Shown one piece after another: positions 1-11,315 of a stretch of DNA of 64,000 nucleotides. The position numbers and the translations under genes were made by a program. Below the pieces are notes generated by a model. It was not told the origin of the DNA and ran no database searches. It saw only the letters and a program-made list of their open reading frames with translations. The stretch's first letter is position 1. Each line of letters begins with the position of its first letter. The stretch comes from Symbiodinium natans. Its lineage: Eukaryota; Sar; Dinophyceae; Suessiales; Symbiodiniaceae. Location: contig CAJNDS010002451.1 in the NCBI GenBank assembly GCA_905221605.1, forward strand, positions 325,979 through 389,978, read 5' to 3'.

Positions 1-307
1 GCGTTGAGGTGTTGGGGTTTGGGCTTCGGCCGAGGGTTTATAGGGTCTGTAGGGTTTAAAGGGTTTATAGGGTGTTTAGGGTGCTTTGGGTTTAGGGTTT
101 ATGGGGTTTATAGAGTTTTTAGGGTGCTTTGGGTTTAGGGTTTATGGGGCTTATAGGGTTTATATGGTTGTTTGCGTCGTGGGTTTAGGGCTTAGGCTTA
201 GGTTTTTGACCCCAGGCTGAGGGTTCGGCTTAGGCTGAGGCAAAGGCGTAGGCTTAGGCCTAGGCGTTTGTAGGGTTTAAAAGGGTCACTAGGGCTCAGG
301 GATTTGT
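1..307. repeat. Degenerate telomere-like tract
   Basis: Diverged TTTAGGG-related sequence, with variants such as TTTATAGGG, GGGTGCTTTGGG and TTAGGC, and no long perfect run. It looks like decayed interstitial repeat rather than a chromosome end, because it does not sharpen into perfect heptamers towards base 1. No gene seen. Confidence 0.7.
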
Positions 308-419
308 AAACCCTAAACCCTAAACCCCAAACCCTAAAACCTAAAACCCTAAACCCCAAACCCTAAACCCTAAACCCTAAACCCTAAGCCCTAAACCCTA
401 AACCCTAAACCCTAAACCC
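308..419 (-). repeat. Interstitial telomeric array (CCCTAAA)n
   Basis: Near-perfect CCCTAAA heptamers with a few CCCCAAA variants. A unique island (420-503) follows, and then the opposite orientation, TTTAGGG (504-567). This C-array/island/G-array layout recurs through the window. Confidence 0.9.
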
Positions 420-503
420 CGGAACCAGGCTCTGCCAGCCGCACTTGCCCGCAGCGTTGCCACAAGACCTCCACAACCGTGGCTCGGACCGTTACAGCCT
501 CCT

Positions 504-699
504 AGGGTTTAGGGTTTAGGGTTTAGGGTTTAGGGTTTAGGGTTTAGGGTTTAGGGTTTAGGGTTTGGGGTTACCATACAGCTACCCAGAATAACTGCCT
601 CTGTACACGCAAGTCTGGGCTCATCATGGGCTAAACCCCAGAGCCTTAAAGCCCTGCAGCCTGGTTTAGGGTTTAGGGTTTAGGGTTTAGGGTTTAGGG
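504..699 (+). repeat. Interstitial telomeric arrays (TTTAGGG)n
   Basis: Two TTTAGGG runs (504-567 and 663-699) separated by about 95 bases of unique sequence with no recognisable coding content. Confidence 0.85.
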
Positions 700-879
700 A
701 ATGGGGCTAAAGCCCCAACCACCATACACTCTTTGTAGTACCTTTTTTAAACCATCCGGGAAGTTCACGTACACCCTGGGGCTTTGTGCGTCGACATCGT
801 GGATATAGAGCCCTCAGCTCGGGTTGAATTTGGAAATGGCGTTGACTTGCCATGGGCCCTAATACCTCTATCATAGCTA

Positions 880-1021
880 TCCTAAGCCCTAAGCCCTAAG
901 CCCTAAACCCTAAACCCTAAACCCTAAACCCTAAACCCTAAACCCTAAACCCTAAACCCTAAACCCTAAACCCTAAACCCTAAACCCTAAACCCTAAACC
1001 CTAAACCCTAAACCCTAAACC
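880..1021 (-). repeat. Interstitial telomeric array (CCCTAAA)n
   Basis: About 19 CCCTAAA units, the first few being the CCCTAAG variant. The unique stretch upstream (700-880) holds nothing recognisable. Confidence 0.9.
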
Positions 1022-1780
1022 CCGTAAGATTTGTGGCGGCCCACATCCACACCCATGTCAGCGCAATTTCCCTAAGATGGCGGGGGCCGTTCATCCAGGA
1101 TTAGTTCCGCCACTCCTGCTGCGGCTGCTGGAGCAAGCGCCCACGTCTGGGCTTCAGCTGTTGCGGTGTCATTTTGTGTAGTTAACAAAAAATATATATG
1201 TAAATTTTTGTCCATTTCTTCATTTATATACTTTTTAAATTAGTTTTTCATGAGTCTAATTTTCAGATCGTTCTGGGGACTTTGGGGGAGGGCTTTTGTG
1301 TCTGACTTCGTTCCTGACTTCGGGCCTGGGATTGGGAGATGTTGCACGGATGCTTTCGATTCTCGTTGCACGTCTCAGGGGTGCTTGAAGGATCTGCGAC
1401 GGCATGCTTCATGCTCAGAAAGACGCACATCGTCCGACGCCGCCTGTCTCATCTTCCCTCAAAGTGAGCCCGAAGCCATGCGCCCCAAATCCGTTCCAAG
1501 GAACCCCCCTGAAACAAGAAACACAACACCTTCCATCTGACGAGCCCCGAACACCTTGTCCAGAGGGGGCGCCTTCCTTGCCTGCCCCTTCATGCTGAGG
1601 CCTGTGGTGGTGGAAGCTTTATCTACGGCTGCCCTGAGCCACTTTGCAGCCCTTGCTTTTGGCACGTAACTCAGCCAGTGCATGTGGACAGGAAACCCTC
1701 AACTCTCAGCCCTAAACCCTTCAAGGCTGCAGCTTTTCTGCCGCCGCCGCTGCAGCGGCCGCATTTCAACCAGAGGCATG
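1022..1780. other. Unique sequence, no gene recognised
   Basis: Mixed-composition sequence with a short AT-rich part around 1180-1250. Open frames on both strands are short, overlap one another and resemble nothing I know. A poly-G run follows at 1781-1799. Confidence 0.5.
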
Positions 1781-2129
1781 AGGGGGGGGGGGGGGGGGGA
1801 GGGGGGCATGGTATGTAAGTGCAGGGCTCAGGGTCTAGGGGTTTAGGTTTTCTGGCCAGAGTTTGGGGGTTTTCTAGGTTTGAGGGTGTGCCTGGTTGCA
1901 GGATGTGGGGCCTTATACCGAAGCCTGAGATTCGAAAGCCCTTACCCAGACAGACTGCTTTGGGCAGTCAAACAGCTGGTGCGCACAAGCGTTGCTGGCA
2001 ATTCTCATTGATCATTCGTAAATCCGACCCTCCAAATGTTAGTTGCTCCTTTTGTGTGCCTATAAATCTCGCTACAGTGTACTGTGCTGACCATAGGGGT
2101 ATTTCCCAACATAGGGGACCCCAGTTGAT

Positions 2130-2660
2130 ACTTTTGATTGCGGAGTTGGAAAGCTCGAGGGTTCGAGCATTTCGAGTTCGAAGTTTGAGAATACACATAT
2201 GTGAGCGTTTGTCGATCTTTCAAACGCTTCAAATTTCTTACTTTCAATTGTTCAATCATGCGAGCTCGAACGCTTCTCCAAGATTTCGAGCTTTCCGAGC
2301 TTGAAACGTACCAAAAGTATGAAAGCTTCGCTTTGGACGGAGTTCGATATCGTGTTTCGAGGGGTTGAAGCCTTTAGAACTCGAGAGTTTGACCTGCCGT
2401 GGATATTGAGAGTTCCAGATTTTGAAAGTTTGAAAACTAGGACCCGGAGTAGGCCCTTTTTTTCCTGGGTTTAGGGTTTACGGGTTTTAGGGTTTACGGG
2501 TTTAGGGTTTACGGGTTTAGGGTTAAGGGTTTAGGGTTTAGGGTGGGTTTAGGGTTTAGGGTTTTTGGAGTTGGAGAGTTCGAAGTTCGAAGATGTTCGA
2601 AGAGAATGTCAGTTTGGATGCATTTTTGAGTTCGCGACTGCGGGTAGAGTATGGAGAGTC
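2130..2660. repeat. TTCGAG/CTCGAA-rich tract
   Basis: The words TTCGAG, TTCGAA, GAGTTCG and their complements recur dozens of times (for example near 2158, 2178, 2270, 2355, 2570 and 2590), interrupted at 2466-2562 by TTTAGGG variants. The tract is partly self-complementary, so it could be a decayed inverted-repeat element. No coding potential seen. Confidence 0.5.
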
Positions 2661-2906
2661 TTAAACTTCGCCAAATTCTGTTTAATCCAAATCCCGAAGC
2701 CCCATTGATACCCCAAGTGATCCAAATCCCTAAATCCCATTGGAAGCTTAAACCCTAAACCGTAAAACGCTAAACGCTAAACGCGAAACCCCAAACCCTA
2801 AACCCTGATTCCTTGCAAGGCCCCTCTGCCTTGCCTGGCGGCGCTGGAGGTTCTCTTGCCAGAGACGGATGTGTGGGAAGAAGGGGGGGGGGTCTATTTA
2901 CCATCC

Positions 2907-3205
2907 TGAACCCTAAACCCTAAACCCTAAACCCTAAACCCTAAACCCTAAACCCTAAACCCTAAACCCTAAACCCTAAACCCTAAACCCTAAACCCTAA
3001 ACCCTAAACCCTAAACCCTAAACCCTAAACCCTAAACCCTAAACCTAAACCCTAAACCCTAAACCCTAAACCCTAAACCCTAAACCCTAAACCCTAAACC
3101 CTAAACCCTAAACCCTAAACCCTAAACCCTAAACCCTAAACCCTAAACCCTAAACCCTGAACCCTGAACCCTGCACCCTAAGCCCTAAACCCTTAAACCC
3201 GAAAC
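2907..3205 (-). repeat. Long interstitial telomeric array (CCCTAAA)n
   Basis: About 300 bases of almost perfect CCCTAAA, the longest uninterrupted telomeric run in the first 10 kb. The last units degrade to CCCTGAA and CCCTGCA, as expected of old array edges. Confidence 0.95.
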
Positions 3206-3618
3206 CCTAAACCCTACACCTCCAAAACCCCGGAAGCCTTGTCCTTTGGGTTGGAACCTCCGAGGCCCTCACTCCAGAGCTGCTCCTGTGCGTGCCAAAG
3301 AGCACGAGGCCCTGCGGCGGTTTAGGGTTTAGGTTTAGGGTTTAGGGTTTAGGGGTTGATAGGAGTGCTGGGATCTTAGGGTTCAGCCTTCATCTTCCAT
3401 AGCATAAAGCCCCCCCAGCCTTGAATTCAATCTTTGTTTGGCTTGATTTCCCGAAGCCTGGACGACCTGATATGCAGGTGGCGTGTTTTAAGGTTTAGGG
3501 TTTAGGGTTTAGGGTTTAGGGTTTAGGTTAGAACCCAGAAGCCGAAGGCTGAGCAAGATGCAAGCTCCTTCTGCCTTTGTGGCACTGCGTGGCCCTCATC
3601 CCGAAGTCTTCTGTACAC

Positions 3619-3671
3619 ACATATATATATATATATATATGTAAAGAAATAAATAAACAATTCATAAAACA

Positions 3672-3707
<36 letters not shown>

Positions 3708-3729
3708 TATATACATATATATATATAGT
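3619..3729. repeat. (AT)n microsatellites
   Basis: Two AT dinucleotide runs separated by A-rich sequence. They lie between a TTTAGGG array (3490-3530) and a partial copy of the CAGTAG...CTGGGCA element family (about 3745-3810). Confidence 0.85.
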
Positions 3730-4435
3730 CATAGATGTCTTGGACCCAGAGTAGGCATCTTTTCGGGTTTAGGTTTCCTGATAAGCCCCTTCAAACGGTA
3801 CTTATCAGGGTTCTCAAGGTGTAGAAAGAGAGCTAATTTATAAAGGGGAAGTTCTTGTTTTTCGAACATTTTTCCCCCGAGGCGTTAAAGGAAGGCATTT
3901 CAGAGGGTTTGAAGGGACAAGCCAGGAATTTGTGGAGGAGACGCAGCCTGACCGGCAGGCTCGCGATGACCTTTGCCGCCTTGGGCGTGCACTCCCCTGC
4001 GATATGTGGCGTGCCCTGCAAGTTGCGAATCTCCGGGGCTTCCTTGGTCTGGGTGTCAGGGTTTCAGCATTTCAGTTGCCGGAGGGGGCTTCGGGGGTGT
4101 AAGGAGCACATGGAAGTCCCAAGCTCTCCGGCCCCAACCCCCATCAAACCGTACAGCACCTACAAACTCGCTCTACATGGGTCGGGATCGTGGCTTCCTA
4201 AATCTCTAGAAACCATAGAAAAACCCAAATACCGCAAACCCTGCAATTCGTAAACACCCTAGACTAAATGACCCAAATCCCTCAAACCCCAACTACCCAA
4301 ATCTTCAAACCCTAAGAACCTGAAGCCCACAAGCCCCTAAAACCCTTAAACACCCAACCCCTAGCCCAAACCCGACACCTAACCGTAAACCCAAACCCTA
4401 ACCCCCCCCTACCTACCCCACCACTTATATACTAA

Positions 4436-4580
4436 ACCCCAAACCTAAACCCTAAACCCCAAACCCCAAACCCCCAACCCCCAACCCCCAACCCCAAAAC
4501 CCAAACCCCAAGCCCCAAACCCTAAACCCTAAACCCTAAACCCTAAACCCTAAACCCTAAACCCTAAACCCTAAACCCTT
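4436..4580 (-). repeat. Interstitial telomeric array with C-rich variants
   Basis: CCCTAAA together with CCCCAAA and CCCCCAA variants. The surrounding 4300-4800 is diffusely C-rich and derived from the same heptamer. Confidence 0.85.
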
Positions 4581-4805
4581 TTCGTATCACAACCCCATAG
4601 ACAACTCGGCCCCTAAACCCTAAACCCTCTACATCCTATTCCCACCCTACCTAACCCCCTAACCTCCTCACCCCCCTCACCCCCAAGCCCCAACCCCTAA
4701 CCCCTAACCCCTAACCCCTAATCCCTAAACCCCCCTAAACCCCAAATTTTGCAAACCCTAGACCCTAAACCCTACACCCTAAACCCCAAACCCTAAACCC
4801 CCCTT

Positions 4806-4895
4806 AGGTTCTTGGCTGCGCCGCCTGGCTCTGGAGCCCAGAGCGCGGCCAGCAGCCGCCTGGGCCGCAGCACTGTGCGGACCCCGGAGGACTAG
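4806..4895 (+). other. Unique island, possible PPR remnant
   Basis: After a TTAG acceptor at 4803-4806, the + frame reads SWLRRLALEP, loosely like the second helix of a PPR motif. It lies between a C-type array and a G-type array, the same setting as the good PPR islands further right. The motif match is weak, so this is only a candidate. Confidence 0.2.
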
Positions 4896-4902
4896 TAGGT
4901 AG

Positions 4903-5026
4903 GGTTTAGGGTTTAGGGTTTAGGGTTTAGGGTTTAGGGTTTAGGGTTTAGGGTTTAGGGTTTAGGGTTTAGGGTTTAGGGTTTAGGGTTTAGGATTTAG
5001 GGTTTAGGGTTCAGGGTTTAGGGGAA
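4903..5026 (+). repeat. Interstitial telomeric array (TTTAGGG)n
   Basis: About 17 TTTAGGG units with a few one-base variants near the right edge. Confidence 0.93.
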
Positions 5027-5027
5027 C

Positions 5028-5118
5028 AGTTACTAATAGTATTCCCTTATGGTCCCTTAATTACTTACTATCATACCCCCCCAAAGCCCTGTTCTAATTA
5101 TTAAGGCCGCTATATTAG
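5028..5118 (+). repeat. Dispersed element, 'CCCTTATGGTCCCTT' family
   Basis: The order of words is ATTCCCTTATGGTCCCTT, an AT-rich spacer, CCCCCCAAAGCCCTGTTCTAAT, then AAGGCCGCTATATTA. The same order recurs near 16880, 22815, 22975, 35567 and 59397, and in reverse near 16690. About 90 bp, non-coding, no clear terminal inverted repeat. Confidence 0.7.
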
Positions 5119-5700
5119 TGCTTGAAAACTATGATGACAATAGCAACGAGCATCACCAGTTTATCATTCAACAGGCTCAAACAAGACAGGGAATATTTGC
5201 CACAAAAACGCATAACAGCTGAATATATAGCTCGAGCTGCATCATCGAAAGCTCATCACCGAATGATCATCACCGAATGTGCCTGACAGTGGATGCGATG
5301 CACCACTACCAGGCGACCGTTGCAAAAATGTACGACATCAAATCTTCATCACCGAACGTTTCGTCACCGAATGTATGGCGCAGTGCTGCGACGTCGAGGC
5401 AAGATGCCCGTCTGCACCTAACATGTTCTCCTGGGTCTGCAAGACAGACACATAGATACACTGTTTGCTGTACGCATTCTGGTTCTTCCCCTCCCCATAT
5501 TTGCACCTTTATTCCTCCTCACTTCACAGGCAGTAAATTGTTTAAAACTAGACCGCTTCAAATTTTGTCTCACCCCGCCGCCGCCCTCAGATCTTTGACC
5601 ATCCTCTCTTTTATTTAGTCCCCAGGCTAGGTTTCTGTGCTCAGACTGACAGTCTGCACGTAGGAAAAAAATATTAGTGCTTGAAGGTTCTCTTGGGTGT
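5119..5700. other. Unique sequence with short direct repeats
   Basis: Contains four or five imperfect copies of TCATCACCGAATG (5250-5375). An open + frame spans 5277-5618 but its product resembles nothing known and carries the repeat, so I do not call a gene. Confidence 0.4.
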
Positions 5701-5859
5701 GTTTAGTAGGTGGGTTTGGGGCTTAGGGTTCAGGGTTTACGGTTTAGGGTTTAGGGTTTAAGGGTTTAAGGGTTTAGGGGTTAGGGTTTACGGGTTCGGG
5801 TGTATAAGTGGGGTCATATATGCCTTAGTTCTGCTTATCATCTAGGGTTCGGGGTCTTA

Positions 5860-5937
5860 CTTCAAGGTTCATGGCTATTTATACGTTGGGTTTCCTCACA
5901 AGCCCTACTGATATTATTGCTGCCCATGAACCTTCAA
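5860..5937. mobile_element. MITE-like inverted repeat, 'GGTTCATG' family
   Basis: Begins CTTCAAGGTTCATGG and ends CCATGAACCTTCAA, a terminal inverted repeat of about 14 bp around a 50-bp middle. Related copies are near 8788, 25189 and 28870. Too short to encode anything, so non-autonomous. Confidence 0.6.
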
Positions 5938-6338
5938 CCTTGGGTGGGTGTATGTAGGGGTGCTTCGAAATACGGGTCATATAGAGTACAGTCTTTACCG
6001 AGCACAGTCATAGCAGTAGAATAAGCGAATTGAATAATGAGCGGTGATTATAAGGTTTTTTGGTATCTTTCTCACAAGCATAAAGCAGTTCATAATCATG
6101 AGACTTCCCGGCCTTCACTCCCACCCTACACCGGAGCACTTACACCTCATAAACCTTAAACCTCGACCCTAACTCTAAACCCTAAGCCCTAAACCACAGC
6201 CATCAACCCTAATCCCTAATCCCTAAGCCCTAAGCCCTAACCCGAAACCCTAAACCCTAAAGCCTACCAAGCTCCACCAAGCAGGCTACGTTGTCCCGGC
6301 CCCGCGCTGGCGAGCCACGGAGCCATGGCTGGCACTGG

Positions 6339-6420
6339 TTTAGGGTTTAGGGTTTAGGGTTTAGGGTTTAGGGTTTAGGGTTTAGGGTTTAGGGTTTAGG
6401 GTTTAGTGTTTAGGGTTTGA
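6339..6420 (+). repeat. Interstitial telomeric array (TTTAGGG)n
   Basis: Eleven heptamers directly after a 70-base unique island that itself follows a CCCTAAA stretch (6170-6262). Confidence 0.9.
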
Positions 6421-7260
6421 CCGAAAGAGTGTTTGGGTAAGTTTTCGCTCTTCAAGGGAGAAGGGTTTAGGGTTTCCCGAAACCCTAAGATAAGCGCGTG
6501 TTTCTGGTTGCTGTAGTAGTAGTAGCGCAGCAATAGCATTAGCGCGCAGCAATAGCATTAGCAGTATTGGTAAGATTACTGGCAATTGGTAACAGCAATA
6601 GAGTAGTCCAAAAAAAGTCGCCAGGCGCCGATCTGGAGGGCCTCCTGCCGGCCGATGTCGTCCGTTTGGCGGTCGTGGCGGCAGTTCAAGGCCCCCTGCT
6701 CTGCCTACTTTAGGCCCCCTAAGGCCCAGAGAGATGCTTAGGGATTGGGGGGGGAAGTTGATTCATTCAAGAACTTACAATATATATCTATATATACACA
6801 GATGATGCCCTACATATATACTATATATGTACATATTTGTATGTACGTGCAACTGGGTTGTCCCTTCTTGCTTTGTAAGGGAAGCTTTCCATAAGTCATG
6901 TTCAACTCGTCTCGCAAAGCTCAGCAAGGGGCTTCTAATTCCAGGCCACCTTCTCTTGAGGGTGCTCCGTCAAGGTGAGCATGCTATGACGTGGGAATCT
7001 AGGTACCAAAAAGGGAAAGGTAAGGAGCCTGAGCCGCTGGAGGATTGTTGCATCATGAAGCCTTTAAATATGTCATAAGCCTTGACACTCTGATTGTGAG
7101 ACTCACATATGAGGAGCAGAGAGGTTGAGGCTTCCATTCTGCTTGGAGGTTGGGGCTTGTGGCGTCTGGGTGACGCATCGTGGCGGGTTGATTCGCTTGT
7201 CTATGAAAGTGGGGTTGGTCCTGAATTTCGCACCCTCCGGCAGCCTGCCCTTGACCTCAT
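6421..7260. other. Unique sequence, no gene recognised
   Basis: Includes an AGCAATAGCATTAGCGCGC direct repeat (about 6530-6565) and an AT-rich patch (6775-6835). Open frames on both strands are short with no family resemblance. Confidence 0.45.
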
Positions 7261-8219
7261 TAGCAGGGTTTAGGGTTTAGGGCTTAGGGTTCAGGGTTCC
7301 AGGTATGTCTTGATAGATTCTGGAATCTGGAGTCTGGAAAAGTTGCTGTGCGGAATCTCCTGCGGAGCTCACGGCTTCGGGGAACACTGAACCCTAAACC
7401 CTTTGCTCTTCCGCGGGCACCTTGAACTGCGACTTCTGTGCTCTCAAGGCTTTCCTCATGCCACCTACTTGAAGGTTCATTGCACTTCGTTGCAAGTACG
7501 AGAACCATAAGAAAATATACGCTGAGCGATACCATAAGGCACATACAACTCTACTTGTGACCCTAAACCCTACTTACACCTGCCCACAAAGTTCCATGTC
7601 GTGGTAGCAAAAACAAAAAAGCGTGGTTACGAAGTACACCCCTTTGACGTGGCTACAACCTACCCTCTGCTGCAACTAGGCTTTGCCTGAATCGGCCAAT
7701 GCCTTCCAACCCATGCCTTTTCTGAAAGTTCGCTCTACATCGAGGGTTTCGAGCTACAAGTCCCTTTTGAGGGGATCTTTAACAATTTAGGGGTTTAGGG
7801 TTTAGGGTTTAGGGTTTCAGGCTAGAACCCTACACGCCAACCTGGTAGCCCGGTGGGGGTGCCCTGTCGCCCTTTTTTGGATTCCAGGTTCCCTCATTCT
7901 GCAATCAACCCTCGAGTTGTGCACCCTTATATTTATCATGAGATGGTAACTGGGCTACCAGGCAAAGGCCCCAAAATCCTAACCTTCCCCCTCCCCATGA
8001 CCCCCTGGTTCTGGGTGGGGAATATAAGCCTTGAAGGGATTCAAATAGGGTACCTCATTCCCTCAGTCCCTACTAAGAACCAGCCACAGATGACTTTCCA
8101 GGCGACCGGGGGCTTGCCGAGAGCCACATCCAGCAGACCTCAGCTAGGGAGGTGGCCGCAGACGACCAGCGTCTTACCTGAAGGTTCATGGGTAAGGATT
8201 CAACAGGGGGGGGGGTCTA

Positions 8220-8326
8220 AGTGGGGGTTTCCTAAATTCGGGGTAGCTTCTTGGGGTCCTGATTATAAGGGAATCCTACTATCTGGGGATCTGAATTCGG
8301 GGTCCCCCCCAATTTCGCAAACCTCC
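8220..8326 (+). repeat. Dispersed element, 'TTGGGGTCC...GGGAATCCTACTAT' family
   Basis: Words in order: TTGGGGTCC, TATAAGGGAATCCTACTATCTGGGG, GGGGTCCCC, TTTCGCAAACCTCC. Related copies are at about 13304, 37219 (reverse), 39287 (reverse) and 50023. Non-coding. Confidence 0.6.
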
Positions 8327-8378
8327 ATTTGTTAGGGCAACGGTTTTATGAGCTTCCTTCTGGTGCATCAAGAAGGTT

Positions 8379-8492
8379 CAGGGTTTAGGGTTTAGGGTTT
8401 AGGGTTTAGGGTTTAGGGTTTAGGGTTTAGGGTTTAGGGTTTAGGGTTTAGGGTTTAGGGTTTAGGGTTTAGGGTTTAGTTAGGGTTTAGGG
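8379..8492 (+). repeat. Interstitial telomeric array (TTTAGGG)n
   Basis: About 15 near-perfect TTTAGGG units with one deletion variant near the end. Confidence 0.93.
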
Positions 8493-8595
8493 TACTTGCA
8501 AGTGTGCTTTCAACAACATCCTTGCAAGGGCCATCTACAGCTACATGCGACCCTACAATTATCAATATGTACATCCATATAGTCTACAAAAACAA

Positions 8596-8626
<31 letters not shown>

Positions 8627-8636
8627 ATCTTATAGA

Positions 8637-8738
8637 TTGGGATGTTCCCCCTTATACTAGCAGTCCGGAATAGGGATTATAGTAGGGGGTACGATAACCC
8701 TATCAAGGACTCTTAGTATAAGGGGGAACACCCCCCAA
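8637..8738. mobile_element. hAT-like MITE, 'TTGGGATGTTCCC' family
   Basis: Starts TTGGGATGTTCCCCC and ends GGGGGAACACCCCCCAA, with CTTATACTA and TAGTATAAG also paired inside. About 100 bp, non-coding. Other copies of the family carry 8-bp target duplications; none is visible here. A (TA)n run (8599-8625) lies just upstream. Confidence 0.75.
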
Positions 8739-8787
8739 ATTGCAGAGTTTTTCTTCGGGGGGAGGAGGAGTCCTTCATCTATTCCCA

Positions 8788-8934
8788 CTTGGAGGTTCAT
8801 GGCACTTGTTAATCAATGTTTTCTGTACTTATGTCTGTACTTATAGCCATGTTAAGGCACTTAAGGCTTCAGGGGCTTATGAGTGGGTTATAAGTACAGT
8901 TGGAACTGGTTAATAAGTACCATGAACCTCCAAG
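8788..8934. mobile_element. MITE-like inverted repeat, 'GGTTCATG' family
   Basis: Starts CTTGGAGGTTCATGG and ends CCATGAACCTCCAAG, an exact 14-15 bp terminal inverted repeat over 147 bp. The interior is unique and non-coding. This is the cleanest copy of its family in the window. Confidence 0.75.
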
Positions 8935-9044
8935 CAGTTGTAGACTCCAAGCATCCCGAAGCCGACCACAAAAAATCACAAAAAGGAGCCTTCGACTCCT
9001 CAGGATCCCCGCTTGTGGCTCCCTAAACCCTAAACCCGAAATTT

Positions 9045-9232
9045 AAGAGCCTCCGGCTCAAGCCGCCGACCCCGCTGGAGCATAGTTGAGAGGTCTAAAC
9101 CCGCTCGCATGGTTCGAAGATCATCCCAGCCTGCTCGGCAGAGTCCTGTGAAACGTTTGGGGGGGGTTAGGGGGCAAGCCAAAAAACGGAGGGGGGGGGG
9201 TGGGGGGGTAGGGTCGGGGCTGGGGGGGGGGT

Positions 9233-9313
<81 letters not shown>

Positions 9314-9436
9314 GAAAACGCTGATTTTGCTGAGGGCGCCCCTACCCCCCTGTGCTGAACCGCCTGTTTACGCTGTGCGGGTGGCGCGGTCCTCCACGAA
9401 AAAATTGTGCACCGACCCCCCCCCCCCACGCCCCCG

Positions 9437-9468
<32 letters not shown>

Positions 9469-9548
9469 CGTTTTGGGGGGTAAAGGAGGGAAAGAGGGAG
9501 GTTTTCACCTCCTTTTCCCATCCAACACGCCGCCAGGGTCGGCGGACC
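9045..9548. mobile_element. Poly-G-core element, copy 1
   Basis: Starts GAGCCTCCGGCTC..CCGCCGACCCCGCTGGAGCATAG and ends TTTTCCCATCCAACACGCCGCCAGGGTCGGCGG, so CCGCCGACCC is inverted at the two ends. The core is a run of about 79 consecutive G (9232-9310), then later about 38 C (9429-9466). A second copy lies at 38275-38716 with the same ends and GTGAAACGTT plus GGGAGGTTTTCACCTCC internal blocks. Glycine- and proline-only open frames across it are artefacts. Confidence 0.75.
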
Positions 9549-9549
9549 C

Positions 9550-9680
9550 GAAACCCTAAACCCTAGAGCCGAAACCCGAAACCCTAAACCCTAAACCCTG
9601 AACCCTGAACCCTGAACCCCAGACCCTAAACCCTAAACCCTGAACACTGCACCCTAAACCCTAGACCCTCAGCCCAAACC
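9550..9680 (-). repeat. CCCTAAA-type variant array
   Basis: CCCTAAA mixed with CCCTGAA, CCCGAAA and CCCTAGA directly after the poly-G element. The unique island that follows (9700-9805) reads VEGFLLRVLLDWL on the + strand, faintly like a PPR helix, but I do not call it. Confidence 0.75.
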
Positions 9681-9987
9681 CTCAACCCGAACCCACATGA
9701 GCCTTGCCACTCCTAGGATGCCCGCTGTGGAGGGCTTCCTCCTGCGGGTGCTTCTGGACTGGCTGGGCCCTGTGCCGCGGCTCGGTCCTACCATTGGCCC
9801 AGGGGTTTAGGGTTTTAGGGTTTAGGGTTTAATTAGGTGTTTAGGGGTTTTGGGGTTTAGGGGGTTGGGGTTTAGGGTTTAGGGTTTAGGGCAGTTCATA
9901 GGGTACCAGGGGCTTATACAGGTCTAGGACCGTTTCAGGCGCGTTGAACGGGCCATTTAGGTGTTTTTGAAGCCTTGCGATTTAGGA

Positions 9988-10100
9988 CTTCGTCACCCAG
10001 TGGTACCCTTTACCCTTTTTTCTGGTTTTCGGTCCCCTTATGGAGGAACCATCCCAAAAATGGGTGCCTGATTGTAACATGGTTGCTGGGCTACCAAGAG
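9988..10100. mobile_element. Possible MITE, 'CAGTAG/TACTGGGC' family
   Basis: CACCCAGTGGTACCCTTTACCC at the left and GTTGCTGGGCTACC at the right are roughly inverted. Better copies are at 34298, 34518 and 52250. Diverged. Confidence 0.45.
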
Positions 10101-10581
10101 GACGCTTCAGGGCTTTAGGCTTTAGGATCCTTAACACTTCCAGCTCCTAAGCCCGAGACCCTGAATCCTGAACCCCCAAAACTTCCGCCTTTTGGGCTTC
10201 ATTTAGGGTTCAGGGATTAGGGTTTAGGGTGTAGGGTTTAGGGTTTAAGGTTTGGGGTTTAGGGTTTGGGGCTTCAGCATCTTGGGGCCGACGCAACTTC
10301 CCTAGGTCCTGAGTCCGGAACGTCTAAACCCGCCCTTAGGTGACTGGCAGGCCGGTAAGCTGCAACAGGGTTTACACAAGAAATGGTGATCCCTTGAAGG
10401 GGACCCATTTTTTCATTTTTTGGGGGAGGCGCCCAAGTGCATGTGGACTTGCGAAGCAGCGTGGCAGATGTGTGCTTGTGGGCATTCACTATCCCTTTTG
10501 CAAGACTTTTGTGTGCGCCGCTCTCTCGGCAGAGTGAAGCCCAACAGACATCTTCAAGGACTTTGCTGCAACACCCATGTC

Positions 10582-10681
10582 TTGGGATGTTCCCCTTATA
10601 CTAGCAGTCCTTAGTAGTGACTATAGTACCCCCTAGTATAATCCCGATCAAGGACTGTTAGGATAAGGGGGAACATCCCAA
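10582..10681. mobile_element. hAT-like MITE with 8-bp target duplication
   Basis: TTGGGATGTTCCCCTTATACTA at the left is matched in reverse by TAAGGGGGAACATCCCAA at the right. The flanks carry the same 8 bases, CCCATGTC, on both sides. An 8-bp duplication is typical of the hAT superfamily. 100 bp, non-coding. Confidence 0.85.
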
Positions 10682-11029
10682 CCCATGTCCCCGAAAGTTT
10701 AGGCCTCGAGCCCAATCCCTAAAGCCGAAACGCTCAACCCCTGGTTGGGTATTGACATCGGAGGCATGAAACGCAACTGAGGAAGAGCCAGCTTGAGGCG
10801 GAGGACGGCGCGCAGGACATTCCGGGGCGGAAAGGGTGTGAGCTGTTGGGTGTTTCAGGCATACCTCAAGAACCCGAAACCTACTTCTTTGTAGGTTTAT
10901 CCAAGAATCCTAACAGGGGTCTTGTAAACAGAGCCTACGAAAAAGCAGGTTTTGGGTTCTTAGGGTAGGGTTTAGGCTTGAAGCTGGCTGCAAGGCTTTG
11001 GGGGCAACCGCCGGTTGGCCCTGAATCGT

Positions 11030-11112
11030 TTAGGGTTTAGGGTTTATAGGGTATAGGGTATAGGGTATAGGGTTTAGGGTTTAGGGTTTAGGGTTAGGGT
11101 TTAGGGTTTATG
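11030..11112 (+). repeat. TTTAGGG/TATAGGG variant array
   Basis: TTTAGGG units with an inserted run of TATAGGG variants, directly upstream of the Arg/Ser-rich gene. Confidence 0.8.
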
Positions 11113-11315
11113 GTTTCGGGGCCAGCTCCCGCAAAAGTAAGGACGAGGTGGGCGAGTGATGAGGATGAACACAATGGTTTTTCTGGAGCCCGAAGCTCCC
11201 CCAAAGCCCCATAGGGTTTAGGGTTTCGGGTTGAGGGCAAACTGTTTCTATTTTGGCCCGAGCCAATTGCCCGCTGATCTTGCCTAGATTTCTGCAGTCG
11301 GCTGCCCTTGCATAC

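Noticed and set aside
1-300. True chromosome end
   Set aside because: Heptamers at base 1 are degenerate and the arrays occur throughout the window in both orientations, so they are inter-stitial here.
880-1021. CRISPR array
   Set aside because: Repeats are contiguous 7-mers without spacers, in a eukaryotic context.
9109-9566. Gly-only and Pro-only frames across the poly-G element
   Set aside because: Homopolymer artefacts. The same applies to the frames at 38347-38733 and 42430-43187.
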